Shown: in pieces, positions 5,337 through 5,947 of the stretch
Layout of the letters: the number at the start of each line of letters is the position of its first letter
Position numbering within the stretch: the stretch's first letter is position 1
Assembly: GCA_005888925.1 (NCBI GenBank)
Contig: VBCP01000039.1
Coordinates: 1 to 5,947, forward strand
Direction: 5' to 3'
DNA length: 5,947 nucleotides
Origin: Betaproteobacteria bacterium
GTDB taxonomy: Bacteria; Pseudomonadota; Gammaproteobacteria; Burkholderiales; SG8-39
The notes under the pieces: model-generated
Database searches by the model: none
What the model saw: the letters and a program-made list of their open reading frames with translations, nothing else
What the model was told of the DNA's origin: nothing
Program-made: the position numbers and the translations under genes

Positions 5337-5947
5337 CTAGAGGACTTTGGCGCGGAAGAGATCGTGCATGTTGAGCGCGCCGAGGAGTGCGCCGCGCTCA
5401 TCGACGACCAGCAGCTGATTGATCTTGTGCGCTTCCATGAGCTGCACCGCCTCGACGGCGAGGGCTTCGGCGCGCAGCGTGCGCGGCGCGCGCGTCATCA
5501 CCGTGTCCACCGTGACGCTGGCGAAGTCGACCCCCTTTTCTAGCGCGCGGCGCAGGTCGCCGTCGGTGAAGATGCCCTGCACGCGCCGGGCGGTATCGAC
5601 CACCGCGGTCATGCCGATGCGCCCGCGCGAGATCTCGGCGATCGCCTGCATGCCGGGCGCGCCGCAGGGCACCGCCGGCACGTCGGCGCCCTTGCGCATC
5701 ACGTCGGCGACGTGCAAGAGCGCCTGCCGCGGCAGACGGCCCTTCGGATGGCTGCGCGCGAAATCGTCCGAAGAAAAGCCGCGCTTCTCGAGCAGCGCCA
5801 CCGCCAGCGCGTCGCCCAATGCGAGCGCCGCAGTGGTGCTGGCGGTCGGCGCGAGATTGAGCGGGCAGGCCTCCTGCGCGACGCGCGCGTCGAGGTGCAC
5901 GTCGGCTTCGCGCGCGAGCGCGGACTGCGCATTACCGGTGATCGCGA
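5337..5947 (-). CDS. kdsD: Arabinose-5-phosphate isomerase, 5' end outside the window
   Basis: KdsD interconverts ribulose-5-phosphate and arabinose-5-phosphate, the entry to Kdo synthesis. The visible frame gives 202 residues, starting AITGNAQSALAREADVHLD. The end of the sugar-isomerase (SIS) domain runs to about visible residue 67 and two CBS domains cover about 80-135 and 142-200, finishing MHDLFRAKVL. Aligned by eye with E. coli KdsD (328 residues), visible residue 1 corresponds to about 128. Thus Glu25 in QEACPL and His66 in SHP match catalytic Glu152 and His193, while Lys59 and Glu111 fall outside. A GTG at 5898-5900 is not the start, because the family sequence continues upstream of it. 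After His66 the usual HPGGxLGxxLL reads HPKGRLPRQALL. The related name GutQ is possible, but linkage to kdsC and lpt genes favours kdsD. Confidence 0.94.
   Translation of the reverse strand, partial: AITGNAQSALAREADVHLDARVAQEACPLNLAPTASTTAALALGDALAVALLEKRGFSSDDFARSHPKGRLPRQALLHVADVMRKGADVPAVPCGAPGMQAIAEISRGRIGMTAVVDTARRVQGIFTDGDLRRALEKGVDFASVTVDTVMTRAPRTLRAEALAVEAVQLMEAHKINQLLVVDERGALLGALNMHDLFRAKVL

Overview
The window is a compact, strongly GC-rich stretch of chromosome. All nine genes lie on the minus strand, so transcription runs from the high-coordinate end to the low end. In that order they are kdsD (5' end outside the window), kdsC, lptC, lptA, lptB, rpoN, hpf, ptsN and hprK (3' end outside the window). 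Genes either overlap or are separated by at most 29 bases. No intergenic stretch longer than about 30 bases exists, and I see no tRNA, rRNA, CRISPR array, insertion sequence or convincing terminator. The layout looks like one operon, or a pair of nested ones.

The organism is most likely a high-GC betaproteobacterium. The block kdsDC-lptCAB-rpoN-hpf-ptsN is the classic proteobacterial LPS-export/nitrogen-PTS cluster. Having HPr kinase (hprK) directly after ptsN is typical of Betaproteobacteria and some Xanthomonadales, whereas enterobacteria have rapZ and npr there. This is inference from gene order and protein character; no marker tree was run.

Right half (2983-5947): kdsD and kdsC supply arabinose-5-phosphate and dephosphorylate Kdo-8-phosphate, so they make Kdo for the LPS inner core. 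lptC, lptA and lptB encode the membrane tether, periplasmic bridge and cytoplasmic ATPase of the machine that carries LPS to the outer membrane. Four-base stop/start overlaps (ATGA or GTGA) link kdsC-lptC, lptC-lptA and lptA-lptB.

Left half (1-2953): rpoN encodes sigma-54, hpf a short ribosome hibernation factor, ptsN the EIIA of the nitrogen PTS, and hprK the HPr kinase/phosphorylase. Together these couple nitrogen/energy status and phosphorelay state to transcription and ribosome storage.

The main anomaly is in rpoN. The reading frame is intact and clearly sigma-54 up to the conserved GEQGI at residues 434-438. It then ends after nine more residues, without the RpoN box (family consensus ARRTVAKYRE) that reads the -24 promoter element. 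The missing DNA is not in another frame: hpf starts inside the rpoN stop codon. Either a genuine deletion fused the rpoN 3' end to the hpf leader, or the assembly lost a short segment. The rest of the window looks like an ordinary conserved housekeeping operon.
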